Of a DNA stretch of 24,295 bases, positions 18,101 to 24,295 are shown piece by piece. Every line of letters starts with the position of its first letter. The stretch's first letter is position 1. The stretch comes from a virus. The DNA lies in the IMG/VR virus record IMGVR_UViG_3300007074_000110, positions 1 through 24,295 of that record. One strand, given 5' to 3'. The notes beneath the pieces are model-generated. The model had not been told where the DNA came from and did no database searches. It was given only the letters and a program-made list of their open reading frames with translations. The translations under genes and the position numbers were made by a program.

Positions 18101-18721
18101 GCAGGAGTTATCGTTAGTGCTAACGCTGCTATGCCCTTTGGATTTGATGGAAGTGGTTCCAACACTGGTCCCTTCAGAATCTACTGGTCACCAAAGCCAT
18201 CCTCTAAATTCCTCGCTGTTGACCTCAGTGGTTATCAGTACGGTGCATGGAAAGGGGAGTACGCAGGAGGAGATGATTTCTCAGGATATACAGGTCCAGC
18301 GTATCAAATCTTTTCACAGGGCTATAATATGTCGGCACCCGTCTCTGCCCTGCTGTTCGATGATGGCAACTCAGTAAGCTCTGTCTACCCAGACCTAGTT
18401 AAACTAAGCATTGACTCAGACGGTGATGGCTCTTACGATAAGCTTTGGACCTCAGGCTTCTATTACTGTTCTGAGTTCCTAGACGACGACCCCCTTCAAT
18501 GTATGCTAGATGAATCAGCATCAGACGCATTCCAGAACGCTAAGAATGCTTCTACTGGAACCTCTGGCAAGCCTAAAAGGGTAACTATATACAGATCAAG
18601 AGAAGACGATAGTGGTGACGCTAGCCCCTCTAACAGAGGATCAGAAGCTTACCAAGGGGACAGAGATCATACGGTTGGATTCAAGTCCGCAAACATTTTC
18701 GATCTTCGGAGAGATAACTAA
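15137..18721 (+). CDS. Large beta-solenoid tail protein (1194 aa), spike- or fibre-like
   Basis: The N-terminus (about 36-56, WEQDNLPLYDLEERTYEAWE) is an Asp/Glu-rich motif also found at the start of the next gene, probably a shared docking helix. Residues about 290-735 form a run of solenoid-like rungs with repeated 'NS-x-(V/L)-x-(L/V)' turns: INSDVVLENC, FHNSKVTLSR, VNSEVTVSAL, LENSKLVGGY, INSQINLKGQ, ANSRVEFDS, EDQSTIELIHPK, EDNSVINIEP, ANRNSVINLQ. This is the pattern of right-handed parallel beta-helix (pectin-lyase-like) proteins such as tailspikes. I cannot point to catalytic residues. After this come strand-rich domains and a calcium-loop-like IDSDGDGSYDKL (residues 1092-1103). The tail is charged (YRSREDDSGDASPSNRGSEA). 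It is likely a receptor-contacting or baseplate-decorating protein; enzymatic depolymerase activity is possible but not shown. It starts 2 nt after the previous stop. Confidence 0.55.
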   Translation: MAFKREDQYAASGSTKLWNAWTPYVSKFDTSSFYNWEQDNLPLYDLEERTYEAWEQLGFPTSSVPGMALTVSADAGNTVEGQAQLLAESTLFTDVSSAIAAIPKVVRFPVLVEVGSFGDLGNMELHNFRIEEGGSIEIINRNASKFYSASSTVNNVAAGSVYNSSHDLIKRVDSLDLSNTFTNASCVHLGLSLLSGTDDSRFGTGYAFAHPQHTLRRGTVAFGYSVGTLDGNIFDWSLYENTAGGATYNDDTLPSYDTSTYDALNNDYPTRGQVESSDSVKGVVYNNVARKISIKNCDGPIYIRGFVVDGNITSVDDGISVINSDVVLENCAAMRCNEAGFKFHNSKVTLSRTACSYRNYKLTDSATRAEETGVGFHAVNSEVTVSALLQPILSLDGPADFGASGVDVAVMASRNYLGFLLENSKLVGGYRRDSAINETTGGLLLSELNYGAGLEAINSQINLKGQIDFYGNARGLDLLGTTVITENLCVDFTNTEALRAANSRVEFDSVVSPAQAGQASRAQFEFSKNGQHILLRNQSEVTFRRKNHLPAIYGNSFFLSSFGTITWDGANRNNLPGVSVEDQSTIELIHPKMVAHDSVVRNSADYGQILRAVNGSKASLFGTAAGCNFVWGPRTYNRQQFAAGLYAGRGSELNLHGPTVIAQYGIDALVEDNSVINIEPHRSRSGYGLEVSAFDLSAQANHTSVELHSTRACLVANRNSVINLQDLGSYTLHWPRTGRGANLLAAGADYNLGSTGFASSGLTAYGSLQFFPNPSDSKIVTQNDLDDLISGGVAASVPDFPVFTAATDMNTFLVTDDPIGGSTDTATRGLASLGGVCLRAAGDSVVNVNNVHFPTGNNGGFMDGLFYDASGDNCHQLMIWNLADTSKLNASFLSVSGMYPGNSTYHGPSAMYVSSNTLGSNDTEYVAASGAPSSTPDTGTLSVLDPFGAGSAVGIWNLPVGATINSPFKRYHPITEAFNEATPSALAGAGVIVSANAAMPFGFDGSGSNTGPFRIYWSPKPSSKFLAVDLSGYQYGAWKGEYAGGDDFSGYTGPAYQIFSQGYNMSAPVSALLFDDGNSVSSVYPDLVKLSIDSDGDGSYDKLWTSGFYYCSEFLDDDPLQCMLDESASDAFQNAKNASTGTSGKPKRVTIYRSREDDSGDASPSNRGSEAYQGDRDHTVGFKSANIFDLRRDN
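18708..18713 (+). promoter_or_regulatory. Shine-Dalgarno site for the 847-aa protein gene
   Basis: GGAGAG lies 7 nt before the ATG at 18721, in the last codons of the upstream gene. It is the best-placed ribosome-binding sequence in the window and supports the chosen start. Confidence 0.55.
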
Positions 18722-21264
18722 TGGCTGAACAACAATTTGAAGATAGCTCGTATAGGTTCTCTGACCCTATTAGATTCTTTAAGGCTAACGATCCTTACTA
18801 CTTTGAGGTAGACAACATTCCTCTTAAGCAGCTACAGGAGAACTGCCAATGGCTTAAGGATCAGGTCAGAAAGACCGCTATAAAATTCACAGGAGTAAAG
18901 CGTGGGGACATTGATGAACTCAAGCCCTATGCTACAGGAGGAGATAGAAAGGTTAGAGTAAAGCCTGGTCGTTACTCTGCTCGTATCAATGATGCAGCTA
19001 CCAAAGATCCTCTTGGCTATCTTCAGAAGGTAATGGGCGAAGCTCTAGGTGATGTAGATGCTTGGGCTGCTGCCACCGCCAATACCGGAACCTTTCCTGC
19101 GGGAACCGTTCCCTCCTATAACACCCTACTGTCAGAGTCTCTAGATAGATTCAAAAGCTCTCTCTCTCAGGATGCTCTAGGTATGACGGGTCTTGTAGGC
19201 AGAGCCTTCACTTGGCCTATCGTTAATGTAGACACTCCAGTAGACTCGGATGGTGTTAACCTGGATAGTACTGTAGGCTACGTCAAGTATAGCTCTAGTA
19301 ACAACCCAGGTAACGGAGTAAGTAATGTACCCGCAGTAATTTCTCAAGCTATTACTTGGGCTAAGAGTGTTGGTAATAGTGCTCAGAGCTATGCTCTCCC
19401 TTCCTTTGAAACTACAAATCCTAACAATGGTTGGGCTAAGTTTCCTCTAACGGAGGCTTACTTCATTAACAAGTGGAGAGGCGTCTCTCGTCTAGCCATC
19501 GTTGATGTACCTGATGAGATTTCAATTGAGGTTCCTGCTTTCGATGCAGCAGACTTCAACTACATTGATGAGTTCGGAGACGAGCAGACTGTCGATGGCG
19601 TAGAGCAGCGCATTGATCTAGTCTTCATTTACTCCAAGCCTATTGACGCTTCCTCTACTACTATCCTCAAGCCCTCCGGTAAGGCTGTTATCACTAGCCC
19701 ACAACTGGGTATTGTACGAGGAGCAGGCATTAAAGTAAACCTCTCAGATAAGCAGGACTTCCAATACGGACACCAAACTGAGGTATCCGATGAGCACAAG
19801 ATCCTAGCCTCCCCTGGAGACCAAGAGAATGCAGACATGGGCTTCCTTGCTACTTCAGCTAACGATATCGCTAACGATGTCAGAGGCAGTTTCCCATCCC
19901 CCGATGATATCCTCAACCTCGCTCCACTCATTTCAGAGAAGCTTGAGGATGAGGCTATTGAACTAGTCGGCCAGTCCATTCTACCTGTGGCCTACGTTTG
20001 GGTAAAGAGTACTGGTAGTGAACTAACAAGTGGTGCTATCCCTATCCTTAGCACAGACGTAGTTGATATTCGTCCCTTCTTTAGAACAGCGGAGCTAGCA
20101 TACAACGAGAGGGCTGGTATCGGTGGTGCAATGCCACAGCTATCCCTAGCTAATCCTGCTGTCGGAAAGTCTCAGCTAGACTACGAAAGCAAGAGGCTAT
20201 ATGATTACTTCAACAACAAGATTAATGCGGTAGCAGATCAGACTGGTCCTGAGGACGAGATGACAACCTTGGCTGCTGGCTATGTCTTTGGTGGTTGGAA
20301 CTTTGGGCCTGAGGGGACACTGTTCGACTACTACCAAACTCAGTTCGGCGCTGACGATGCTGACGTAAATAACCCTGATGGTATCCTAGGAGCCGATGTA
20401 CAGGCTATTAGGCAGTACGTTCTAGGTAAGTATGGTATTGGAAGTAATGGAGCACAGGTTACCATTCCCTCCTACCCAGACTGGGACTTAGCTCAGTGGT
20501 GTATCCAGCAGGACGTTGGCGATAAGGGTCTCTACCCTAATGATTACATTAACACATTCTTCTCTGCTAAGAATGGCACAGGTCAAGATCCTTCTATCGT
20601 AGCAGGTAGCTACAGTCAGATGGTATTCGAAAACGGTACTACTGAAGGTGGTGGTTCCCCTGGAAGACTACAGAACTTCGACAACAACGAACTTAACGCT
20701 GGGGCTAATGTCTCAAGAGTAAACTTCCACTACGTTGCCAAGCGCATTAAGTTTAATCGTCAGGCAGTACCGTGGCTAGGAGATTATAAGGTTGATGTCA
20801 ACTTCGTTAACTGCCTACCTCAAGTTCAGAGTCAGCAACAAGCTGCTTCCTATCATGGTTGGTGGGTAGAAAAAGGTTTCGATGAGTTCACTATCTATAT
20901 TGCTTTCTCGGCTAACGACAACAACGCTGCTGGTAGTTCACAAACTCCTAGGTTCCCTGCTCCCCACTCCCTCTCCTTCACCACATCAGGAAAGAAGAAG
21001 AAGACAACCTCTGTCCTCAACGTATCAGACAGAGCGGGTGAAAGATTCAGTTCGTTTGTTGTCCCGGTATCTGATATCCTAAATGCTAACACAGATCCAA
21101 TCGGTGAAGGTGCTGGAGCAGGCTATGTTGGAAACCCACGAATAGGAAAGTGTACTTACCCCTCTATTATGTGGAGTATTACAGGTATTCCTGTTAACAC
21201 CGCTACCTACTTCTACGGAAACCTTAATAGTACCAACCCCACTATTTCACTGAAGAGTAGCTAA
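18721..21264 (+). CDS. Tail/baseplate periphery protein with dockerin-like calcium-loop motif (847 aa)
   Basis: The N-terminus reads SDPIRFFKANDPYYFEVDNI then PLKQLQENCQWLKDQV (about 14-49), echoing the motif of the upstream solenoid protein. The block VVDIRPFFRTAELAYNERAG (about 442-461), followed by ANPAVGKSQLDYESKRLYDY, resembles a segment I associate with phage structural proteins downstream of baseplate genes, but I cannot name a family. Residues 548-569 (DVNNPDGILGADVQAIRQYV then LG) look like a dockerin repeat: a Ca-loop followed by a helix ending in YVLG. A second, weaker loop, DVGDKGLYPNDY, starts at residue 598. The C-terminal third (ISRVNFHYVAKRI-like strands, then WWVEKGFDEFTIYIAFSAND) is beta-rich. 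Its job is probably attachment or adhesion at the baseplate rim. It has no signal peptide. It is preceded by a good Shine-Dalgarno site and overlaps the next gene by 1 nt (TAATG). Confidence 0.45.
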   Translation: MAEQQFEDSSYRFSDPIRFFKANDPYYFEVDNIPLKQLQENCQWLKDQVRKTAIKFTGVKRGDIDELKPYATGGDRKVRVKPGRYSARINDAATKDPLGYLQKVMGEALGDVDAWAAATANTGTFPAGTVPSYNTLLSESLDRFKSSLSQDALGMTGLVGRAFTWPIVNVDTPVDSDGVNLDSTVGYVKYSSSNNPGNGVSNVPAVISQAITWAKSVGNSAQSYALPSFETTNPNNGWAKFPLTEAYFINKWRGVSRLAIVDVPDEISIEVPAFDAADFNYIDEFGDEQTVDGVEQRIDLVFIYSKPIDASSTTILKPSGKAVITSPQLGIVRGAGIKVNLSDKQDFQYGHQTEVSDEHKILASPGDQENADMGFLATSANDIANDVRGSFPSPDDILNLAPLISEKLEDEAIELVGQSILPVAYVWVKSTGSELTSGAIPILSTDVVDIRPFFRTAELAYNERAGIGGAMPQLSLANPAVGKSQLDYESKRLYDYFNNKINAVADQTGPEDEMTTLAAGYVFGGWNFGPEGTLFDYYQTQFGADDADVNNPDGILGADVQAIRQYVLGKYGIGSNGAQVTIPSYPDWDLAQWCIQQDVGDKGLYPNDYINTFFSAKNGTGQDPSIVAGSYSQMVFENGTTEGGGSPGRLQNFDNNELNAGANVSRVNFHYVAKRIKFNRQAVPWLGDYKVDVNFVNCLPQVQSQQQAASYHGWWVEKGFDEFTIYIAFSANDNNAAGSSQTPRFPAPHSLSFTTSGKKKKTTSVLNVSDRAGERFSSFVVPVSDILNANTDPIGEGAGAGYVGNPRIGKCTYPSIMWSITGIPVNTATYFYGNLNSTNPTISLKSS

Positions 21265-24200
21265 TGCCTGATGGGATTACGTTTGATTGCGGAGACTTCT
21301 TACCAGGATTAGGGCCAAATAATTTCCCCGATTATGACCCTAATGGTGATGATGTATTAGTACCCGACGATGATGTCGATGTTCCTACTTGGACTGCTAG
21401 GCCAGTAGACGATGGTGGTGGTCCCCCAATTCAACCTGGCCCTGATCCTGTACCCAAGCCTAGTGACCCTCCACCACCACCAGGCCCAGGAGTGCCTGGC
21501 CCACAAACAGGTATTCCCTCAGGGCCAGCACCTCCTCCCCCAGGTCCAGGACCAATCTCCCCAGGACCACAAGGCCCAGCAGTACCAGGCTCAACTGACA
21601 AGTGTATCTGTAGGGTCCAAAATCCTCCAACCGTAGAAGTAAACTCTTCAACAGGTGGGGATGCTAATGGACTGGGTAAGTACTATAAAGTATGTTGGGA
21701 ACAGAAGTGTGAGTCTTTCCCTGCTAATGAAGATGTACCTCCTGATACCTCAGTAGATGATTACGCTACCGCTGTAGGTTCTCAGGGAGCTAGGAACATT
21801 ACGGTAGAAGGAACTCAGGGTGGGAATTGTAAAAAGAACGGAGCTTGCGGTGGTGATTGCCCCGAAATTTGTCTTAGATACTTTGTCCCTAGAGATATAG
21901 AAGACATTCCCCCAGGACCAATTGACACAGAACCTCCTGGTCCGGGACCGGATCAGCCCGGTGGACCCCAAACAGGTATCCCAGGAGGCCCTCTACCCCC
22001 ACCACATGTTCCTCCCCCCGGAGTTGTACCTGGCCCACAAACAGGTATTCCCCCTGGCCCCGCTGGTGGAGGTGGTGGAGGACCGGGAGGTCAGCCTGGT
22101 CCACAAGGAGAGATTGACCCTGGAGTTCTAATCATCCCTGATCCTGGCCCCACTATCTCTCGCCCAGGCAATCAAGGCGGTATCGGTGGTGGATTAGTAC
22201 CTGATCCCCCTCCTGGTGGAGGTGGTATTAACCCTGGAGGAAATCAAGGCGGTATCGGTGGTGGATTAGTACCTGATCCACCCCCAGGAGGAGGAATTAG
22301 CCCTGGAGGAAATCAAGGCGGTATCGGTGGTGGATTAGTACCTGATCCCCCTCCTGGTGGAGGAGGAACTAGCCCTGGAGGAAATCAAGGTGGGATTAGT
22401 GGTGGACTAGTACCCGATCCTAAGCCTGGTGGAGGTGGTATTAACCCTGGTGGTCTTCAGACTGGCTTTGGAGGTATCATTGTAACTGATGATGGACCCC
22501 TAATTTCAGGAGGTATCGGTGAGGGTATTCCTGGAACCCCTGGAGGTGGGGGCTCTGGTGATAACGGCATTACTCCAGGAGGTAACCAAGGAGGTGCAGG
22601 AGGCATTCTTGTAACTGATGATGGTCCTCTTACCTCTGGAGGATTAGGAGAAACCGGAACCATTGGCACACCAGGGGGTAATACTGGTGGAGGCATAACC
22701 TTTGGTGGAAACCAAGGTGGTATTGTAGGAGGGAGCACCGAAGGAGGTTCCACAGGTGGGAATAACCCTCCTATCAGAGACACTGAGGGTGGTGGTTACC
22801 AGGAAGGCTTGGGGGCTTTCGGTGCTGGGTACGACTCCTCTCAGAACGAGTTAAACCTCAACGACCCTAGAGTACAAGAGTACTTTGCTAGGAAGAGACC
22901 TAGCGGTATTTACGATCAAGACATCGCTATCCAGGGAGGTAGCTTCAGTAATAAGTTTGTCCGTAATGACGTAGGGCACTCTGGTATCCTAGGAGACTAC
23001 ATCCATGAAAGCATCCAATACATTCTGAAGAACAATAAGTTCTGGAAGGATTGGGATAGTCGTCCTGTATTTGATATTACAACCGACAACATTCTTCACA
23101 GTCTAGACCCCCAATTCTATGCTACCTGTAAAGACATCAGGAGAGTAGGAGGAGATCGCCTAACCGATTACGATATCGCTAGGATGGTGGGGAGTAGGAT
23201 TGTAGACGGCACCCTCGGTAGCATACGCAACGAGTACCTTGTCAAGCTATCTGATAAGGGTAGGAAACGACAGCCGCTCGTTATCCGCTCAAGTAGTAAT
23301 ACTACAGTCAATGAGATGGCCGCTCTCTCATTAATCGAGAGGTCTTACCTCCCCCTAGACCCAAGCAAAGCTAAGGGGTTCGCTAGCAATGTACTTCCTA
23401 ATTGGAAGATCCTTTCTACCGATATCGCAAAACACATTCCTATTGAAGTGAGTGGAGTCATCGTAAAATACTATGTAGGTGACACTGATTTCTTCCTAGC
23501 AAGAAAGACCCTCCGTATTGAGGATGGAGACTTCATTACTTGTGTGGTTAATGGTAGTCCTGTACAACTGTATACTAATTCAGAGAAGGATCATGCATTC
23601 CTAATGGACTCAGCAACCAGGCAACGTGCTCTGAAGCTACTAGGGTCTGATGGTAAGAGTACCCTAAGCGTAAGCTCTATGTCCTCCGATGAGCTAGAGT
23701 TCAACTACTCTCTGAGTTCACCCAGGCAAGATTATTATGTTCTAAGCTGTGTACTTAGCTCCCTACAAACAGTACCAAGTTTAGGTGCCAATAACGTATC
23801 TAATTTGGTAAAAACTACTACTGCTAGATACGAACTGATGGATAGTACTACCTCTGCTGGCCTAAGCTCTATCAATGATTACATTAAGTACAAGGCGAAT
23901 AGTAAGACACTCATCCTGGATGATGACGATAGGATCCTAGATTATATTGAAAGCACTAGTGCTATGGAGTACACACAGGATGATATCCTTTTCGATGCAG
24001 CTAAGACTAATAAGAAAGTCCCCCTGCTCACTAGACAAATCCCTTGGTACATTGTGGTTTATCCAACCAACAGGTTCGAGTACAACATCCACAACTCTAA
24101 GTCTAAGGTTACAGTCTATGAACCCTCTGGGATCACGCAGAGAGAGCTAAGAATGTCCCCCTCTATTGATAACGTCTTCTCTAAGGACAAGAGTAGGAAC

Positions 24201-24295
24201 TTTGTTCGCCTAGAAAATGGTTACCCTAACTCAACCAATGTATACGGCAAGTGGGATACCCAGGCTAAGATCTCTAGGATTGAAGATAACATGAC
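21264..24295 (+). CDS. Mosaic Pro/Gly-repeat virion protein with eight-Cys module and large C-terminal globular region (3' partial)
   Basis: An ATG in a TAATG overlap with the upstream stop opens a frame of 1,010 codons with no stop before the window ends. Residues 1-48 are acidic (PDYDPNGDDVLVPDDDVDVP). Residues about 50-112 are a Pro/Gly linker. Residues 114-203 form a module with eight Cys (114, 116, 144, 149, 189, 195, 199, 203). Residues about 210-498 are Gly/Pro-rich, with PGPQTGIP and GNQGGIGGGLVPDPPPGG repeats. From about 525 a non-repetitive region begins with LNLNDPRVQEYFARKRPSGI, SFSNKFVRNDVGHSGILGDY and IHESIQYILKNNKFWKDWDS. It later has beta-like stretches such as IPIEVSGVIVKYYVGDTDFF and QIPWYIVVYPTNRFEYNIHN. 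I recognise no known domain in that part. Its place at the end of the fibre block, with flexible spacers between folded parts, suggests a long linker or adhesin-like virion protein. It is not a strict collagen Gly-X-Y repeat. Coding is supported by the intact frame and the same codon habits as its neighbours. Confidence 0.7.
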   Translation, partial: MPDGITFDCGDFLPGLGPNNFPDYDPNGDDVLVPDDDVDVPTWTARPVDDGGGPPIQPGPDPVPKPSDPPPPPGPGVPGPQTGIPSGPAPPPPGPGPISPGPQGPAVPGSTDKCICRVQNPPTVEVNSSTGGDANGLGKYYKVCWEQKCESFPANEDVPPDTSVDDYATAVGSQGARNITVEGTQGGNCKKNGACGGDCPEICLRYFVPRDIEDIPPGPIDTEPPGPGPDQPGGPQTGIPGGPLPPPHVPPPGVVPGPQTGIPPGPAGGGGGGPGGQPGPQGEIDPGVLIIPDPGPTISRPGNQGGIGGGLVPDPPPGGGGINPGGNQGGIGGGLVPDPPPGGGISPGGNQGGIGGGLVPDPPPGGGGTSPGGNQGGISGGLVPDPKPGGGGINPGGLQTGFGGIIVTDDGPLISGGIGEGIPGTPGGGGSGDNGITPGGNQGGAGGILVTDDGPLTSGGLGETGTIGTPGGNTGGGITFGGNQGGIVGGSTEGGSTGGNNPPIRDTEGGGYQEGLGAFGAGYDSSQNELNLNDPRVQEYFARKRPSGIYDQDIAIQGGSFSNKFVRNDVGHSGILGDYIHESIQYILKNNKFWKDWDSRPVFDITTDNILHSLDPQFYATCKDIRRVGGDRLTDYDIARMVGSRIVDGTLGSIRNEYLVKLSDKGRKRQPLVIRSSSNTTVNEMAALSLIERSYLPLDPSKAKGFASNVLPNWKILSTDIAKHIPIEVSGVIVKYYVGDTDFFLARKTLRIEDGDFITCVVNGSPVQLYTNSEKDHAFLMDSATRQRALKLLGSDGKSTLSVSSMSSDELEFNYSLSSPRQDYYVLSCVLSSLQTVPSLGANNVSNLVKTTTARYELMDSTTSAGLSSINDYIKYKANSKTLILDDDDRILDYIESTSAMEYTQDDILFDAAKTNKKVPLLTRQIPWYIVVYPTNRFEYNIHNSKSKVTVYEPSGITQRELRMSPSIDNVFSKDKSRNFVRLENGYPNSTNVYGKWDTQAKISRIEDNM
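21495..22052 (+). repeat. Dispersed 24-nt perfect repeat encoding PGPQTGIP
   Basis: A 24-nt stretch at 21495-21518 recurs without change at 22029-22052, in the same reading frame. A diverged third copy lies at 21960-21983 (peptide GGPQTGIP). The copies flank the eight-Cys module and sit in the two Pro/Gly linkers of the last gene, which suggests that one linker was copied from the other. Confidence 0.75.
22170..22455 (+). repeat. In-frame tandem repeat, four copies of 69-72 nt
   Basis: Copies begin at 22170, 22242, 22311 and 22383, giving periods of 72, 69 and 72 nt (24, 23 and 24 codons). Each encodes NQGGIGGGLVPDPPPGGG plus a short variable joint ending in PGG. The first three copies are almost identical at DNA level over their first 35-40 bases. 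The fourth has drifted (NQGGISGGLVPDPKPGGG). All spacings are multiples of three, so the frame is preserved. The array lies within the Gly/Pro-rich part of the last gene and looks like a recent expansion by slippage or unequal recombination. Confidence 0.88.
22482..22652 (+). repeat. Second in-frame repeat pair encoding VTDDGPL
   Basis: Segments at 22482-22523 and 22611-22652, 129 nt apart, encode VTDDGPLISGGIGE and VTDDGPLTSGGLGE. Each is linked to a GG(I/L/F)-rich lead-in, and further GNQGG copies occur near 22584 and 22711. They are older and more diverged at DNA level than the 69-72 nt array just upstream. Confidence 0.7.

Noticed and set aside
18879-18885. TATAAAA resembling a T4-type late promoter
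   Set aside because: It lies inside the 847-aa gene about 160 nt after its start, with no start site nearby. It is explained by codons for Ala-Ile-Lys.
22170-22455. CRISPR array suggested by regularly spaced repeats
   Set aside because: The repeats are adjacent, in frame and lack unique spacers; they encode peptide repeats.
22457-22783. Minus-strand 108-codon frame rich in Pro-Pro-Gly
   Set aside because: It is the antisense reading of the Gly/Pro-repeat coding region. The plus-strand frame is continuous for over 3 kb and fits the operon.
21912-22790. Collagen-like triple helix in the Gly/Pro region
   Set aside because: Glycine does not fall at every third residue for any useful length; the repeats are GG- and PG-rich without a Gly-X-Y register.
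23947-24150. Plus-strand 67-codon frame inside the last gene
   Set aside because: It overlaps the long continuous frame of the last gene in another register and has no protein-like pattern.

Overview
The window is one uninterrupted, plus-strand block of late structural genes from a contractile-tailed bacteriophage (myovirus-type Caudoviricetes, probably large-genome). It carries most of the baseplate and the fibre or decoration proteins attached to it. Thirteen genes fill the window, the first and last cut by its edges. Every junction overlaps by 1 or 4 nt or leaves a gap of 1-2 nt, so no intergenic stretch can hold a promoter, terminator or RNA gene. No replication, lysis, head, tRNA, integrase or bacterial gene is present. 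The host cannot be read from the sequence. Weak Shine-Dalgarno sequences, heavy use of CTA (Leu) and AGA (Arg) codons and abundant CTAG tetramers are compositional clues only.

Layout. Positions 2-7483 hold the baseplate centre: the C-terminal end of a gp48-like tail-tube cap, a small gp53-like wedge/LysM-like protein, an 815-aa gp27/gpD-like hub, a 364-aa gp5/gpV-like spike without a recognisable lysozyme domain, a 901-aa protein with a C-terminal LamG-like domain, and a gp25/gpW sheath-initiator-like wedge protein. Positions 7483-13463 hold the wedge arms: a gp6/gpJ-like protein and a 1468-aa gp7/gpI-like protein. The order spike, gp25/W, gp6/J, gp7/I, fibres is that of P2/Mu tail operons, while several proteins look more T4-like.

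Positions 13463-24295 hold the periphery, where little is recognisable by family: two tandem related fibre/collar-like proteins, an 1194-aa beta-solenoid protein, an 847-aa protein sharing its N-terminal DN(L/I)PL motif and carrying a dockerin-like calcium-loop signature, and a protein of more than 1010 aa running off the end. That last one has an unusual architecture: Pro/Gly linker, an eight-cysteine module, a long Gly/Pro region with near-identical 69-72 nt tandem repeats, then a large globular part.

How they work together (inference from family roles): the tube cap, hub and spike form the central needle. gp25, gp6 and gp7 homologues form the wedges that trigger sheath contraction. The proteins from 13463 onward are probably receptor-binding, fibre or connector proteins on the wedges. 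The LamG, beta-solenoid, dockerin-like and Gly/Pro-repeat modules all fit surface or glycan contact. Eight of the twelve gene junctions are TAATG stop-start overlaps, which points to translational coupling across the block.
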